Below, in pieces: positions 8,467 through 16,235 of a stretch of DNA of 36,036 nt. The DNA is from UBA817 sp049889215 (GTDB lineage Bacteria > Margulisbacteria > Marinamargulisbacteria > UBA817). A program made the translations under genes and the position numbers. Below the pieces are notes generated by a model, which saw only the letters and a list, made by a program, of their open reading frames with translations, searched no databases and was not told where the DNA came from. Where the stretch lies: the NCBI GenBank assembly GCA_049889215.1, contig JBMHDV010000016.1:1-36036 (forward strand), in the 5' to 3' direction. Positions within the stretch are counted from its first letter, which is position 1, and each line of letters opens with the position of its first letter.

Positions 8467-8559
8467 GATTCAAACGGAGGGGGGCAATCCTCAATAATAG
8501 CCTCATTAATCTTTCTGGCCAATTTTCTTCAAATTAAATTGCCTACCCCTCTTTGAATC
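8467..8559. repeat. Imperfect inverted repeat, possible structured RNA
   Basis: Arms 8467-8488 and 8538-8559 are 22 nt each and complementary at about 17 positions, with perfect outer 8 bp (GATTCAAA/TTTGAATC) and perfect inner 6 bp, and a 49-nt loop. It sits in the 263-nt gap between the DegV-like gene and tRNA-Val. No T-run follows either arm, so it is not an ordinary terminator. A 41-codon ATG frame (8431-8556) runs through it but lacks a ribosome site or promoter. Confidence 0.4.
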
Positions 8560-8599
8560 GGGTCCAAAAATAAAAATAAGCCCATTAATATTCTATGGA

Positions 8600-8628
8600 T
8601 TGCCATGCATTCACAAACAAAATATAAT
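8600..8628 (+). promoter_or_regulatory. tRNA-Val promoter
   Basis: TTGCCA (8600-8605), a 17-bp spacer and a perfect TATAAT (8623-8628), ending 9 nt before the tRNA 5' end. It probably also drives mltG, which starts 8 nt after the tRNA. Confidence 0.75.
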
Positions 8629-8637
8629 AATAAATCA

Positions 8638-8714
8638 GGGCGGTTAGCTCAGTTGGTTAGAGCGTTAGCTTGACATGCTAGAGGTCACTGGTTCGATTCC
8701 AGTATCGCCCACCA
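8638..8714 (+). tRNA. tRNA-Val (anticodon GAC)
   Basis: The cloverleaf folds by eye. The acceptor GGGCGGT pairs with ATCGCCC with one G-U. The D arm contains AGTTGGTTAG. The anticodon stem TTAGC/GCTAG holds loop TTGACAT, giving GAC. The T arm is CTGGTTCGATTCCAG. The discriminator A and CCA (8712-8714) are encoded. The mltG ATG follows after only 7 nt. Confidence 0.97.
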
Positions 8715-8721
8715 TAAAACC

Positions 8722-9681
8722 ATGAAAATTATCATTTTACTTTTTTGTCTTTTGATACCAACTTTTGGTGCTGATATTACTATTCGTCCAGGTGCTTCAG
8801 CTTCGCTAGTGGCCAATCAGTTAAAAGAAAAAGATCTAATTAGTAATGCTAAATTATTTTATTTTTATTTAAGAGCCAACAAACTTAGCACGAAGATTCA
8901 TACTGGCACCTATAATATTCCTCAAAATGCATCATTTAAAGAGATTGCCGACATTATTACGGGCAAAGTTCAGCAATTAACTAAGTTAACCATTCCAGAG
9001 GGATTTACCATTAATGAAATTATTTTGGAATTAAAAAAGAAAAAGATTATCAGTGACGTCTCCGAATTTAATCGATTTTTAGCAAACAAAGCCAACCAAC
9101 CAATTAATAAATACTTAACCAACGTACCACTTCAATCATTTGAAGGCATCTTTTTTCCAGACACCTATTTTTTTTCTAAAAACATGTCCAATGAACAAGT
9201 CTATAATGTATTTTTAAAGCGTTTTAATACTGTATTTCTTCCATTGTATGGTAATGCAAAACAACCAAAGTTATCATTTTATGACACATTAAAACTGGCA
9301 TCAATTATTGAAAAGGAAGCTGGAACACAAAAAGAAATGACTTTGATTTCTGGGGTATTTCATAATCGATTAAAAAAGCGCATGCATTTGGCATCATGCC
9401 CTACCGTGGGTTATGCGATGGGCCAACCACGAAAAAAATCATTGACTTACAAAGATTTAAAATACAAATCTCCATTTAATACCTACCGAAATCTTGGTTT
9501 ACCACCAACACCTATCGCAGCACCTGGTAAAAATGCATTTTTAGCCGCCTTAAATCCACAAAAGACCAAGTACTTGTATTTTGTCTCTAAGAACGATGGT
9601 AGTGGCGAACATGTGTTTTCAACCACATTAAAAGATCACCTTCGCCATCAAAAACGAATTATTGCAACGACTACAAATTAA
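8722..9681 (+). CDS. mltG: Endolytic murein transglycosylase MltG (YceG-like)
   Basis: Inner-membrane lytic transglycosylase thought to cut nascent peptidoglycan and set strand length. The first ~17 residues (MKIIILLFCLLIPTFGA) form a short signal or anchor segment. A LysM-like region follows (RPGASASLVANQLK, PEGFTINEI). The catalytic domain carries the family motif LASIIEKEAGTQKEM (active-site Glu at 197 or 199), then CPTVGYAMG, SPFNTYRNLGLPPTPI and ALNPQKTKYLYFVSK. Its 319 residues are near the usual length. There is no Shine-Dalgarno: the ATG lies 8 nt after the CCA end of tRNA-Val. The 3' end shares a TTAA with the recJ stop on the other strand. Confidence 0.95.
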   Translation: MKIIILLFCLLIPTFGADITIRPGASASLVANQLKEKDLISNAKLFYFYLRANKLSTKIHTGTYNIPQNASFKEIADIITGKVQQLTKLTIPEGFTINEIILELKKKKIISDVSEFNRFLANKANQPINKYLTNVPLQSFEGIFFPDTYFFSKNMSNEQVYNVFLKRFNTVFLPLYGNAKQPKLSFYDTLKLASIIEKEAGTQKEMTLISGVFHNRLKKRMHLASCPTVGYAMGQPRKKSLTYKDLKYKSPFNTYRNLGLPPTPIAAPGKNAFLAALNPQKTKYLYFVSKNDGSGEHVFSTTLKDHLRHQKRIIATTTN

Positions 9682-11657
9682 GATTTATTTTCAGATGCAC
9701 GGATATCAAGCACCATCAGATGGGGAAACTGTCGCTTAGAATCCTTTCTTCTGTGCGGATAATCCAATGTAAAAATTAGATCAACTTTTGTATTGCCATT
9801 GGCTTGAACCTTTTGAAATTTTTCCCAAAGACCAAATCCTGTGGCCTTTAAAAATCGAACTTTTTTATCGGTCTCAGCTGTTTTTTGTGCTTTATGAAGA
9901 ATTTTAAATTCCACATGAGGCGTTCTATCTTTCTGCATTCTGTTCCCAAATGGGCGAGCTGAATTGGATAAATTTGTATTTTTCAAGCAAAAGATTGGAA
10001 AATCAAACCCTTCACCATATGGTGACAACGTTTCTAAGTCTTGCAATAACTTTGGATTAACATCAAAAAACTTAAGATCATTTAGGATTTTATAGGAAAA
10101 GTCGAATTGTTGCTTAGGCAACTTTGCCACTTCCTCTTTAAGTAAAGCTTCCCAAGTTGGAATATCATCCTTATGAATTGAAAACCCACATGCTTGTGCA
10201 TGACCACCAAATGCATTTACACTTCGTTTTCCAACGAGTGTGTCCACTTCAACTTGATAAGGGTTTCTACCATGCTGATCGATGAATGTCTGTTGAACAT
10301 TCTCCATGATTTGGTACATATTAATGGTTGGAATGCTTCGAACAGAGCCCTTTTGAAACTCGCTACCTTCTAACGAGGTAATAATAATGGCGGGCATTAC
10401 AAAACGATCACGTAATCGATCTGCATCAATCCCTATAACACCACTATTCCAGTTTTCGCCCTTAATGATTAACACATTTTGTTTTTCAATTTCAATTTCA
10501 GTTAACATATGCTCAATTTGGGATTCAATTTGCTCTGTCATTAACTTTCTCTTATCGTTTACTTCATCAACTAAATCAACTTGATCATCAACATCCAAGC
10601 TATTTTTAATTAAGTTATCTTGATGCAATAATTTCTTATACTTTTGTATAAACTCTTTGATGTTTGATTTGGGTCCAACGGTAAGTCCTGACATTAATAA
10701 ATCAACGATAATGCTTGAATCAGGGATACCCAACTCTGGATCGCCAATACGGCCAGGGGCATTCATCCTTGGCGCAATGGTTCGGCTAATGTCCCTCGCT
10801 CTTAAAAATGAACGGGTTGGGATACTAATTTCTTTTAGTGCTTTCATTCCAGCAAGTTTAGTTGCATTAAGATAATCAATACCAAGTTTTACCATGGCCC
10901 GGTTCATTGGTTTTTTCAAATTTACTCGATCTGAAATAACACCAAAACTAGACGCAATAACCAAGGTTTCAAATATCTGCTTTGGAAAGGTTTCATTAAA
11001 ATGATCTTTTAATGCCATTATCCACTTGAATGATACAAATGAACCTGACAAATAGCGGTATTCAGATTTGTCTGGATCCGTATTTAAATAAGGATTTATG
11101 ATAGCCGCTGCATTTGGCAGCTTACTTCCTAATATGTGATGGTCGGTAATAATCACATCAATTCCATGCTCATTGGCATAGTCAACAGCTTCAACATCTT
11201 TTGTACCGCAATCTGTTGTGATAATTAATGTTGCGCCCTTTTCTTTTGCCTCTTGAATAATTCGCAACTGTAACCCGTGACCTTCACGTGATCGAACAGG
11301 AAATGCATACGTGGTTTCAAAGCCCAACTGACGAAGTCCGGTTGTTAAAATTGTAGTTCCAGAAATACCATCCGCATCAGGGTCCCCATTTACAACAATG
11401 CTCTCTTTACGCTTTTTGGCTAATGCCATTCGCTCGAATGACTTGGTTAAATGTTCGTCACTTGTTAAGCCGTCATAACTTAATATCTCATCAATTTTTG
11501 GTGAGATGAATCGATCCAATTGATCGCTGTTTGCTGCATTAAAACCAGCTGAGGTTAGTACTTTTGACACAGTTTTCGTTGTATTTAATTTATCTGCAAT
11601 GTAGTCTACATCGTCGGAATCAAATGTGTGATAATTCCATATTTTTTCTTTTTCCAT
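9678..11657 (-). CDS. recJ: Single-stranded-DNA-specific exonuclease RecJ
   Basis: 5'-3' exonuclease on single-stranded DNA, used in RecF recombination and in mismatch and base excision repair. DHH-family motifs: VVNGDPDADGISG (Asp cluster 92-97), ITTDCG, TDHHILG (DHH 172-174), RIAPRMNAPGRIGDPE, WNSGVIGIDADRLRDRF and the DHHA1 motif FGGHAQACGFSI. The 659-residue length is somewhat above the E. coli enzyme. A TATAGT lies 6 nt before the ATG with no Shine-Dalgarno, so a leaderless start is likely. It converges on mltG with a 4-nt overlap. Confidence 0.93.
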   Translation of the reverse strand: MEKEKIWNYHTFDSDDVDYIADKLNTTKTVSKVLTSAGFNAANSDQLDRFISPKIDEILSYDGLTSDEHLTKSFERMALAKKRKESIVVNGDPDADGISGTTILTTGLRQLGFETTYAFPVRSREGHGLQLRIIQEAKEKGATLIITTDCGTKDVEAVDYANEHGIDVIITDHHILGSKLPNAAAIINPYLNTDPDKSEYRYLSGSFVSFKWIMALKDHFNETFPKQIFETLVIASSFGVISDRVNLKKPMNRAMVKLGIDYLNATKLAGMKALKEISIPTRSFLRARDISRTIAPRMNAPGRIGDPELGIPDSSIIVDLLMSGLTVGPKSNIKEFIQKYKKLLHQDNLIKNSLDVDDQVDLVDEVNDKRKLMTEQIESQIEHMLTEIEIEKQNVLIIKGENWNSGVIGIDADRLRDRFVMPAIIITSLEGSEFQKGSVRSIPTINMYQIMENVQQTFIDQHGRNPYQVEVDTLVGKRSVNAFGGHAQACGFSIHKDDIPTWEALLKEEVAKLPKQQFDFSYKILNDLKFFDVNPKLLQDLETLSPYGEGFDFPIFCLKNTNLSNSARPFGNRMQKDRTPHVEFKILHKAQKTAETDKKVRFLKATGFGLWEKFQKVQANGNTKVDLIFTLDYPHRRKDSKRQFPHLMVLDIRASENKS

Positions 11658-11663
11658 TCATTT

Positions 11664-11669
11664 ACTATA
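11664..11669 (-). promoter_or_regulatory. recJ -10 box, predicted leaderless
   Basis: TATAGT on the minus strand, exactly 6 nt before the recJ ATG. The -35 position (TAGCCT, 17 bp up) is weak. Confidence 0.5.
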
Positions 11670-11734
11670 ACGGATTCCATCCGTTGAGGCTACTGCAAAC
11701 TCAGTTTCCATGGATTTAATGCATCATTTTGGTT

Positions 11735-11763
11735 TTGTCAGAGTGTTCGGCCTATGCTATATT
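11735..11763 (+). promoter_or_regulatory. tRNA-Leu promoter
   Basis: TTGTCA (11735-11740), a 17-bp spacer and TATATT (11758-11763) with an extended TGC just upstream. The -10 box ends 13 nt before the tRNA. Confidence 0.75.
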
Positions 11764-11776
11764 ATTTTTAATTGTT

Positions 11777-11862
11777 GCCGAAGTGGCGGAATTGGTAGAC
11801 GCGTCGGTCTCAAAAACCGATGAGCCTAGCTCGTGCCGGTTCGATTCCGGCCTTCGGTACCA
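11777..11862 (+). tRNA. tRNA-Leu (anticodon CAA)
   Basis: Acceptor GCCGAAG pairs with CTTCGGT (terminal G-U). The D arm contains AATTGGTAGAC. The anticodon stem TCGGT/ACCGA holds loop CTCAAAA, giving CAA, which reads UUG. A long class II variable arm is followed by the T arm CCGGTTCGATTCCGG and encoded CCA (11860-11862). Tandem repeats begin about 57 nt downstream. Confidence 0.97.
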
Positions 11863-11918
11863 AAAAAGAGTTAAAAATAGCTAATCTAAGCAATTTTAAA
11901 TCCGGTTACATATCTCGC

Positions 11919-12303
11919 GATATGTGCCCTCCTTTATAAATCACTCATCTTATCTATTTTTAATCTCTTTTTCATAATCAAACTATTTTCTTTCCAATTT
12001 CATTTCTCACGATATGCGCCTTCCTCGACAAATCGCCCCTCTCATCTTTTTTTCTAATCTTTTTTAAGGTGTCACCTTTGATATGTGCCCTTCTTTACAA
12101 ATTACTTTCTTATCTATTTTTATTCTCTTTTTCCTGATCAAACAATTTTCGTTCCAGTTTCATATCTCTCGATATGCGCCTTCCTCGACAAATCGCCCCT
12201 CTCATCTTTTTTTCTAATCTTTTTTAAGGTGTCACCTTTGATATGTGCCCACCTTTACAAATTACTTTCTTATCCATTTTTATTCTCTTTTTCCTGATCA
12301 AAC
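11919..12303 (+). repeat. Alternating long/short tandem repeats downstream of tRNA-Leu
   Basis: The 10-mer GATATGYGCC occurs five times, at 11919, 12011, 12080, 12171 and 12240, alternating T, C, T, C, T at the variable base with spacings of 92, 69, 91 and 69 bp. This makes a ~160-bp higher-order unit present about 2.4 times. The segments 12011-12080 and 12171-12240 appear identical over 70 bp, while the long halves differ more. The + strand is rich in T and C. Each full unit contains the palindrome AAGGTGTCACCTT (12066-12078 and 12226-12238). The third copy is cut at 12303 where a flavoprotein gene fragment begins. I see no convincing gene between 11863 and 12304. Confidence 0.85.
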
Positions 12304-12304
12304 A

Positions 12305-12521
12305 GTATTTGTGGTTGGTGCTGGCGCGGCTGGTTTTTTTGCTGCGATTCATCATAAATCGAATTCGCCTGATGACCGGGTGATTATTGTTGAGAAAAGT
12401 AATGATTGCCTAACCAAAGTTAAAATTTCAGGTGGTGGGCGATGCAACGTAACGCATGCGTGCTTTGATCCGCGCCAATTGTGTGAATTTTACCCTCGAG
12501 GATCTAAAGAGCTGCGGGGCC
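12305..12521 (+). pseudogene. Stranded 5' fragment of HI0933-type flavoprotein gene
   Basis: This 217-bp segment matches 16245-16461 of the intact flavoprotein gene with 9 mismatches (about 96% identity) and no gaps. It lacks the first three codons, including the ATG, and stops matching after codon ~76. On the left it is joined to a truncated tandem repeat; on the right it runs into unrelated sequence and a stop at 12533-12535. In frame it would encode FAD-binding residues (VVGAGAAGFFAAIHHKS, SGGGRCNVTHAC) but no complete domain. Only two of the nine differences change an amino acid (W to S, I to V). It forms an in-frame chimera with the repeat region, from an ATG at 12245, which I do not regard as a gene. 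Confidence 0.9.
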
Positions 12522-12636
12522 TCTGTCGAAAATAACGACAATAAATGCTCATAACTTGCTAAGGCAATCATCTTTTTCTGAATTTAGTTACAATTCACTT
12601 TGCTTCTTTTTTATAAAATATCAATTTAAAAATAAA

Positions 12637-12664
12637 ATGACAGATAAAATATATATGTTAAAAT
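12637..12664 (+). promoter_or_regulatory. Promoter of secreted coiled-coil gene
   Basis: ATGACA (12637-12642), a 16-bp spacer and TAAAAT (12659-12664) with an extended TG upstream, then 7 nt to the ATG at 12672. This is close to the 6-nt leaderless arrangement seen elsewhere. Confidence 0.5.
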
Positions 12665-12671
12665 TTAACTA

Positions 12672-13067
12672 ATGAAAAACATTTTAATTATATTAACTTT
12701 TATTTTAACCTCAACTCAATTGACTCAGGCATCAACTCTAAGTGGAGTAATAAAAATTAACCTAAACAATAACCAAACCAGTTCTAATGAATCGATTAAC
12801 CAACGAATCAATCAACTTGAGAGAGCTGTCATTCAGTTGCAACAAAAGGTATTTGGTCTACAACTTGAAAATGAGCGATTACTACAACTAAACTCAGATT
12901 CAAATAAACAAAAAGAGTATACTTATTATATTAAAACCCCATTTGACGGGACTTTTTATGGTACCGGAACTTCTCATTCTGAAGCAAAAGCGAAGGCCTT
13001 GCAAAACTGTGAAAAAAAATCTGAACCAATTTTTTGCAACGAAAACAATTTAAAAACAGACGATTAA
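12672..13067 (+). CDS. Small secreted coiled-coil protein, function unknown
   Basis: 131 residues. A signal peptide is clear (MKNILIILTFILTSTQLTQA, likely cut after TQA). Residues ~40-76 form a heptad-patterned coiled coil (INQRINQLERAVIQLQQKV and on), and the C-terminal ~50 residues form a small domain with two cysteines (GTGTSHSEAKAKALQNC, then IFC). The GTGTSxSEAxAxAxxxC pattern is like small periplasmic domains in which a Gly-rich strand precedes a helix ending in Cys; I cannot name the family. It probably trimerises or dimerises in the periplasm. It lies in the accessory region between the flavoprotein fragment and the broken argJ, whose stop it overlaps by 4 nt on the other strand. Confidence 0.7.
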   Translation: MKNILIILTFILTSTQLTQASTLSGVIKINLNNNQTSSNESINQRINQLERAVIQLQQKVFGLQLENERLLQLNSDSNKQKEYTYYIKTPFDGTFYGTGTSHSEAKAKALQNCEKKSEPIFCNENNLKTDD

Positions 13068-13400
13068 TTATTTTCTGTATGAATGTCAATATACCCATGG
13101 GTTAAATCACATCCTAACGACTTGTTATCAAAATTCCCATTGTCAATTACAATTTGAATTAAAATATTCGGTACTGTTATGGGTTGTTTAATTAGATTTC
13201 GATCCAGTGGCAATGACTGACCTTGTTGAAATATAGGCATATGATTAATCGTAATACTAAGTACATTGGTTTGAATGCCAACCGACGGATCTTTACCAGT
13301 TGCCCTTACAGTGCCCTCCGGTTGGGATCTTCACCCGCAATAGCGGTTTTAACCAATCGGGAGTCATCCACAAATTTGGTAACACGTTGTGTATTTTTTT
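13064..13400 (-). pseudogene. argJ: argJ remnant (C-terminal part of glutamate N-acetyltransferase)
   Basis: The minus strand reads RVTKFVDDSRLVKTAIAGE and DPN, then loses frame at about 13310-13320, then continues in another frame with TGKDPSVGIQTNVLSITI and later GCDLTHGYIDIHTENN before a stop at 13064-13066. These match the C-terminal part of ArgJ (VKTAI-G-DPNWGRI and GCDLTYDYV-IN). The normal protein has about 400 residues; roughly the first 70% is missing and the WGRIL stretch is damaged by a small deletion and frameshift. It is therefore dead. A functional argJ or argA/argE must lie elsewhere if arginine is made. Confidence 0.85.
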
Positions 13401-13461
13401 TAATCACCACTTTCTATGTGTGCCCAACTTAGACACTTGTCTTAACGCTTAAAAAAAGGAC

Positions 13462-13488
13462 TGCCTGCAAATGGTTTATTTACAGGCA
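13462..13488 (-). terminator. Hairpin terminator after the 843-aa gene
   Basis: A 10-bp stem with one mismatch (TGCCTGCAAA against TTTACAGGCA) and a 7-nt loop. On the minus strand it is followed by GTCC and seven T. It ends 16 nt past the stop of the 843-residue gene. On the plus strand TTTT follows, so it may act weakly both ways. It is the only clear intrinsic terminator I see in the window. Confidence 0.75.
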
Positions 13489-13504
13489 TTTTGATTTGAT
13501 AAAA

Positions 13505-16036
13505 TTATCCGTCTTTAGATTCACCACCGCAAGTACTATTGCGTGATGAACCTGCACTTTTAACTAGGTTTCCTTCACCCGAAATTCCTAGTGCAAAATA
13601 ACCCTGAAGATCTGCCCCTTTTGTTCGAGTTCTATTTACTTGTATGAATTCAATGTCTGGATACCTTTCTTTAATGCTATTAATTTCTGATTGGCTATCC
13701 TCGAAAACCATTATTTTAGACCAATGATTTGTTTCTCTAAGTTTCTCTATAACACCTGCTTTGGTTAACTTTTCACAAGATAATTTTTCAGGCTTTTGTA
13801 ACAGACTAAACGAAGGAATAACATTGCCATATAGTGAAATGGTTTGGTTCATCAATGCGGATACAGAATCTGCCGCGCCAGAAAGGCCCGCCTCACGCAT
13901 CCAGTTAGACTCAACCAACAACCGTAGGTAAATATTATGTAAGTTATTTGCAGTAAGCCCGATTCTTGACCCAGAAAGCTGACCAAGATAAGCTGCTTTA
14001 CTTTGCCATTGGGCAACAAGCGCGTCTTTATCAATCCCTTTATCGGCAAGGGCTTTTGCCCATTGCCATAATGAGTAAGTTTTATGCTCATTTAATGATG
14101 TCGGGCAGTATGTTAAGTCAATGTCCCAGATGTCGATGCTTTGAGACTCAGCTAACTCTAATTCCCCCTTAATTCTTTGAAAATTAGTGTTTTCAGGTGA
14201 AACTTCGGCACCTCCTGGACTCGGATTATCCAATTGAAGATTATGTAATGCTTGAATGAGCTCTGGGGTTACTAATTTAATCAAAAAGCCATATGTGTCT
14301 AACGTCAATAGCTGCTGAACATCAATTTGATCAATTTGATTAATTGTTGGAATTGAATTAATGCCCAACACATCTGAAATAAAGGCATCTTGATGGCCTG
14401 ACTTTAATTCATTAGACTTAGTGGTTGCTTCCTGATTTACTTCATTAATTTGTTGCTTAAAAAAGTTAATTACTGAATTGCTCTCATCTTTTATCGCTTG
14501 AACAACTTGGAGTTGAACAAGCAACTCACCATGATTTCCTAGCGGCTTGACTGACGTAAAATCAACGTTGCCTTTTAATGACAATATTGTTGCGTCACTC
14601 AACCCCTTCGTTGTGCATGCCAATGCAGCTGTATTTAACGTATTAAATGTAAAAATTCTCTCCCCCTCTAAATCAATAACATACCGTTCATTTCGCCCAG
14701 AATAACCTGCAACAGGTGCCATTGTCGCTAATTTATATGCTGGAAACGCAATGACCCCTAATGACTCAAAATATGGTTTAAGGAATTCTTTTGGACAAGC
14801 AATTAGCCCAGCGTCTGCTTCTTTTATTATTGTTAGAATTTTATGTTTTGTGGCTTCATCAGATATTAGGTCGATGTCTAATTTTTTCAGTGTTTTTAAG
14901 CTTGGCGAAAACATACCTGACTGAACATATTGCCCATCATACATTTCTGGTGCTTGTTTAATTAAGTCATTTAACCTTTGGGTGTCCCCATCTAAAACCA
15001 ATGTGGCTGCGCCTCTTTTGAAGCCAGGCCTAAAATCTTTATGTAATTCTACAGAAGAGATTTCAGAAACTTTGAACCTAGCTTCTTCAGCTAATTCGCG
15101 TGTTAAACATGTTGTTGCAGTTGAAATTGTGTCCTCTGGATTATCTTGGTTAATATCCAAAGGGTCAACATTCCCCCTAAAAATGTCCAATAACCGATGG
15201 GTTTGCTTTCCCATTTCAACCACGTGGTTATAACAAGCCTCCAATGAACCTTGTGGCTCCAATTTCAAACCAAATTTCTCTTCAGCCTCAGATTTAAACA
15301 TCAATGCCAACGTTTCTCTAGCGCCTTTGTCTTGCAATACGATGGGCTCTCTTAAACTGGCTGAATCCTTATTTATACGGTGGAATGGTATGATGGGATT
15401 CTCTGGATACGTTGGTAACTGTGGAAGTACAAAATAAGGTTGAATTGTACCAAATGCTGCCATCATTTCATCCAATAGTTTTTGGCATGGATTGTGCTCA
15501 CTTTTTGCAGCGCTGCTGCCACTCGCACTCGAATTATATGATGGTAAATAAAAAGTTAGCTGATTTAATTTATCGGTCACTGCTGCCGCAAGCGCACGAC
15601 GATCCACTTTCCCATCATCATTTGCAAATTTTTGTTTAAGTGATGTTTCAAAATATATTTTGATTGCATTTCTTGCTAAACGTGCCTGTAAAACCGTTAT
15701 TTCGCTTTGAAGTTCATCACGTAATTTAGCTAACCCTCGGGAAACTAATTGAGCCTCATCCCCCTTACTTGGTGGTTGTATTGCTGAAATTTCATCTCTC
15801 AATTCTGGTGTAATTGTAAATTGAAGACGTACTTTTGATTCGTCACGAGGGTCAGAAAATAAAACCCTATCGTTTATATTTACAACCACATTGCCATCCG
15901 TGGTAAATGTTGATGCCGCAGCGCCACTGATGCTTGTTTTATTTTGATTAGGACTATTATTCGTTTGATCAGGCCTACGTGGCTGATAACTTACAAATAA
16001 ATTTTGTTTAAATGATGATGATGATAAAGAGCTCAT
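13505..16036 (-). CDS. Orphan 843-residue protein with C-terminal HAD-like motifs
   Basis: I do not recognise the family. Residues 1-45 are Ser/Asn/Gln-rich and probably disordered. A long helical, soluble middle follows, with no signal peptide or membrane spans. Near the C-terminus SIDIWDIDLTYCP carries a DxDxT motif (D638, D640, T642) as in the nucleophile loop of HAD phosphohydrolases, and SKIMVFEDSQSEI (E779, D780) resembles the acidic HAD motif IV. About 135 mostly helical residues lie between them and would be a cap. A strong GGAGG (16041-16045) sits 4 nt before the ATG, and a hairpin terminator follows the stop. It is the main cargo between the two copies of the flavoprotein 5' end. 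An effector-like or toxin-like role is possible but unsupported. Confidence 0.7.
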   Translation of the reverse strand: MSSLSSSSFKQNLFVSYQPRRPDQTNNSPNQNKTSISGAAASTFTTDGNVVVNINDRVLFSDPRDESKVRLQFTITPELRDEISAIQPPSKGDEAQLVSRGLAKLRDELQSEITVLQARLARNAIKIYFETSLKQKFANDDGKVDRRALAAAVTDKLNQLTFYLPSYNSSASGSSAAKSEHNPCQKLLDEMMAAFGTIQPYFVLPQLPTYPENPIIPFHRINKDSASLREPIVLQDKGARETLALMFKSEAEEKFGLKLEPQGSLEACYNHVVEMGKQTHRLLDIFRGNVDPLDINQDNPEDTISTATTCLTRELAEEARFKVSEISSVELHKDFRPGFKRGAATLVLDGDTQRLNDLIKQAPEMYDGQYVQSGMFSPSLKTLKKLDIDLISDEATKHKILTIIKEADAGLIACPKEFLKPYFESLGVIAFPAYKLATMAPVAGYSGRNERYVIDLEGERIFTFNTLNTAALACTTKGLSDATILSLKGNVDFTSVKPLGNHGELLVQLQVVQAIKDESNSVINFFKQQINEVNQEATTKSNELKSGHQDAFISDVLGINSIPTINQIDQIDVQQLLTLDTYGFLIKLVTPELIQALHNLQLDNPSPGGAEVSPENTNFQRIKGELELAESQSIDIWDIDLTYCPTSLNEHKTYSLWQWAKALADKGIDKDALVAQWQSKAAYLGQLSGSRIGLTANNLHNIYLRLLVESNWMREAGLSGAADSVSALMNQTISLYGNVIPSFSLLQKPEKLSCEKLTKAGVIEKLRETNHWSKIMVFEDSQSEINSIKERYPDIEFIQVNRTRTKGADLQGYFALGISGEGNLVKSAGSSRNSTCGGESKDG

Positions 16037-16198
16037 TTTTCCTCCAGAATTATTAAGTATGAATAAATTTTAACTTATTTTTAATATTAATTTAATATTT
16101 TTTTAACATATTATTTTTTTTCAATTTTTTTTAAGTAATTAATGGTTATTTATCTTTTAATCATTACGCCCAGATCAATGTCAAAAACAGCCCCCCAT

Positions 16199-16227
16199 TT
16201 GTTTTGTACTAAGTTGTAAGTTACACT
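16199..16227 (+). promoter_or_regulatory. Possible promoter of intact flavoprotein gene
   Basis: TTGTTT (16199-16204), 17 bp and TACACT (16222-16227), then 8 nt to the ATG at 16236. The spacer holds the small palindrome GTAAGTTAC. Only a moderate match. The 199-nt gap 16037-16235 is otherwise A/T-rich with no gene. Confidence 0.35.
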
Positions 16228-16235
16228 TAGCCACT

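Noticed and set aside
12085..12297. A 70-codon frame inside the tandem repeats
   Set aside because: It simply reads the T/C-rich repeat; its Phe/Leu/Ser/Tyr composition is a product of base composition and there is no ribosome site.
11919..12303. CRISPR array
   Set aside because: Repeats are too few and irregular, the spacers are themselves repeated, and no cas genes are present.
12245..12535. An open frame that joins repeat sequence to the flavoprotein fragment
   Set aside because: It is a chance in-frame chimera: the N-terminal ~20 residues come from the tandem repeat, no ribosome site or -10 at the right distance is present, and it ends soon after homology stops.
13223..13432. Plus-strand frame of 69 codons
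   Set aside because: It is the shadow of the argJ remnant on the opposite strand.
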